6,018 nucleotides of DNA from Pseudomonadota bacterium. Lineage in GTDB: Bacteria > Desulfobacterota > Desulfobulbia > Desulfobulbales > JAGXFP01. The stretch covers positions 1-6,018 of the forward strand of contig DAOVJK010000198.1 of NCBI GenBank assembly GCA_030673265.1, in the 5' to 3' direction. Each line of letters opens with the position of its first letter. Positions within the stretch are counted from its first letter, which is position 1. Both the position numbers and the translations under genes were made by a program. This document shows positions 5,917 through 6,018 of the stretch, piece by piece. The notes beneath the pieces were generated by a model, which had not been told where the DNA came from, did not search any database, and saw only the letters and a program-made list of their open reading frames with translations.

Positions 5917-6018
5917 TAACGATTCTCAAACAGCCGCCAGCCAACGGTCGGCCATACTTTTTTTAAGAAGATATGATTTCCCTACCACCTGATTTCCGAA
6001 ACTTCACTTGAGCACAAA

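Noticed and set aside
5926..5955. Nine-codon minus-strand frame ATG GCC GAC ... GTT TGA in the antiporter leader, in frame with the antiporter
   Set aside because: It has no ribosome binding site, and nothing marks it as a leader peptide. It is more likely chance, and the TGA simply excludes an earlier start for the antiporter.
5933..5964. Plus-strand stem (GCCGCC with GG-T-CGGC) followed by seven T, resembling a terminator
   Set aside because: The stem is bulged and short, no plus-strand gene ends before it, and it lies in the leader of a minus-strand gene.

Overview
The window looks like an ordinary stretch of bacterial chromosome in which all six supported genes lie on the minus strand. 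By eye, coding GC is in the mid-50s percent; the left-hand 180 bases are clearly AT-richer (67 of 180 bases G or C). Nothing in the sequence fixes the taxon. The mix of genes would suit an anaerobic proteobacterium-like lineage such as Desulfobacterota: a YrbG-type cation exchanger, a bifunctional aldolase/short-chain dehydrogenase, and a small helical protein starting MAEIKST, which I associate from memory with that group. This is only an impression.

Reading in the direction of transcription (high to low coordinates): 6018-5917 is a short leader. 5916-4957 encodes a Na+/Ca2+ antiporter-family membrane protein. After 74 bases comes a 694-residue fusion of a class II aldolase and a short-chain dehydrogenase (4882-2798). 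A 155-base spacer follows, holding a 23-bp imperfect palindrome and a 7-bp hairpin just upstream of a strong ribosome binding site. Then come three tightly packed genes: a 199-residue helical protein of unknown function (2642-2043), a 69-residue unknown protein (2043-1834, sharing one base with the previous stop) and a complete M24 Xaa-Pro-type aminopeptidase (1829-738, four bases downstream). After 72 bases comes a small membrane protein made of two tandem TM2 domains (665-264). The last 263 bases are non-coding and carry a well-conserved pair of inverted repeats (24-43 and 179-198) that may bound a small mobile-element remnant.

The three-gene block (199 aa, 69 aa, aminopeptidase) is the only group whose spacing argues firmly for one transcript with translational coupling. 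I found no convincing intrinsic terminator between any pair of genes, so longer co-transcription is possible, but the functions share no pathway I can name. The aldolase/dehydrogenase has no sugar kinase or isomerase beside it, so its substrate is open. I did not find an obviously new multi-gene system. The items most worth a second look are the unknown pair coupled to the aminopeptidase, the palindrome and hairpin upstream of it, and the inverted-repeat-bounded AT-rich segment at the left end.
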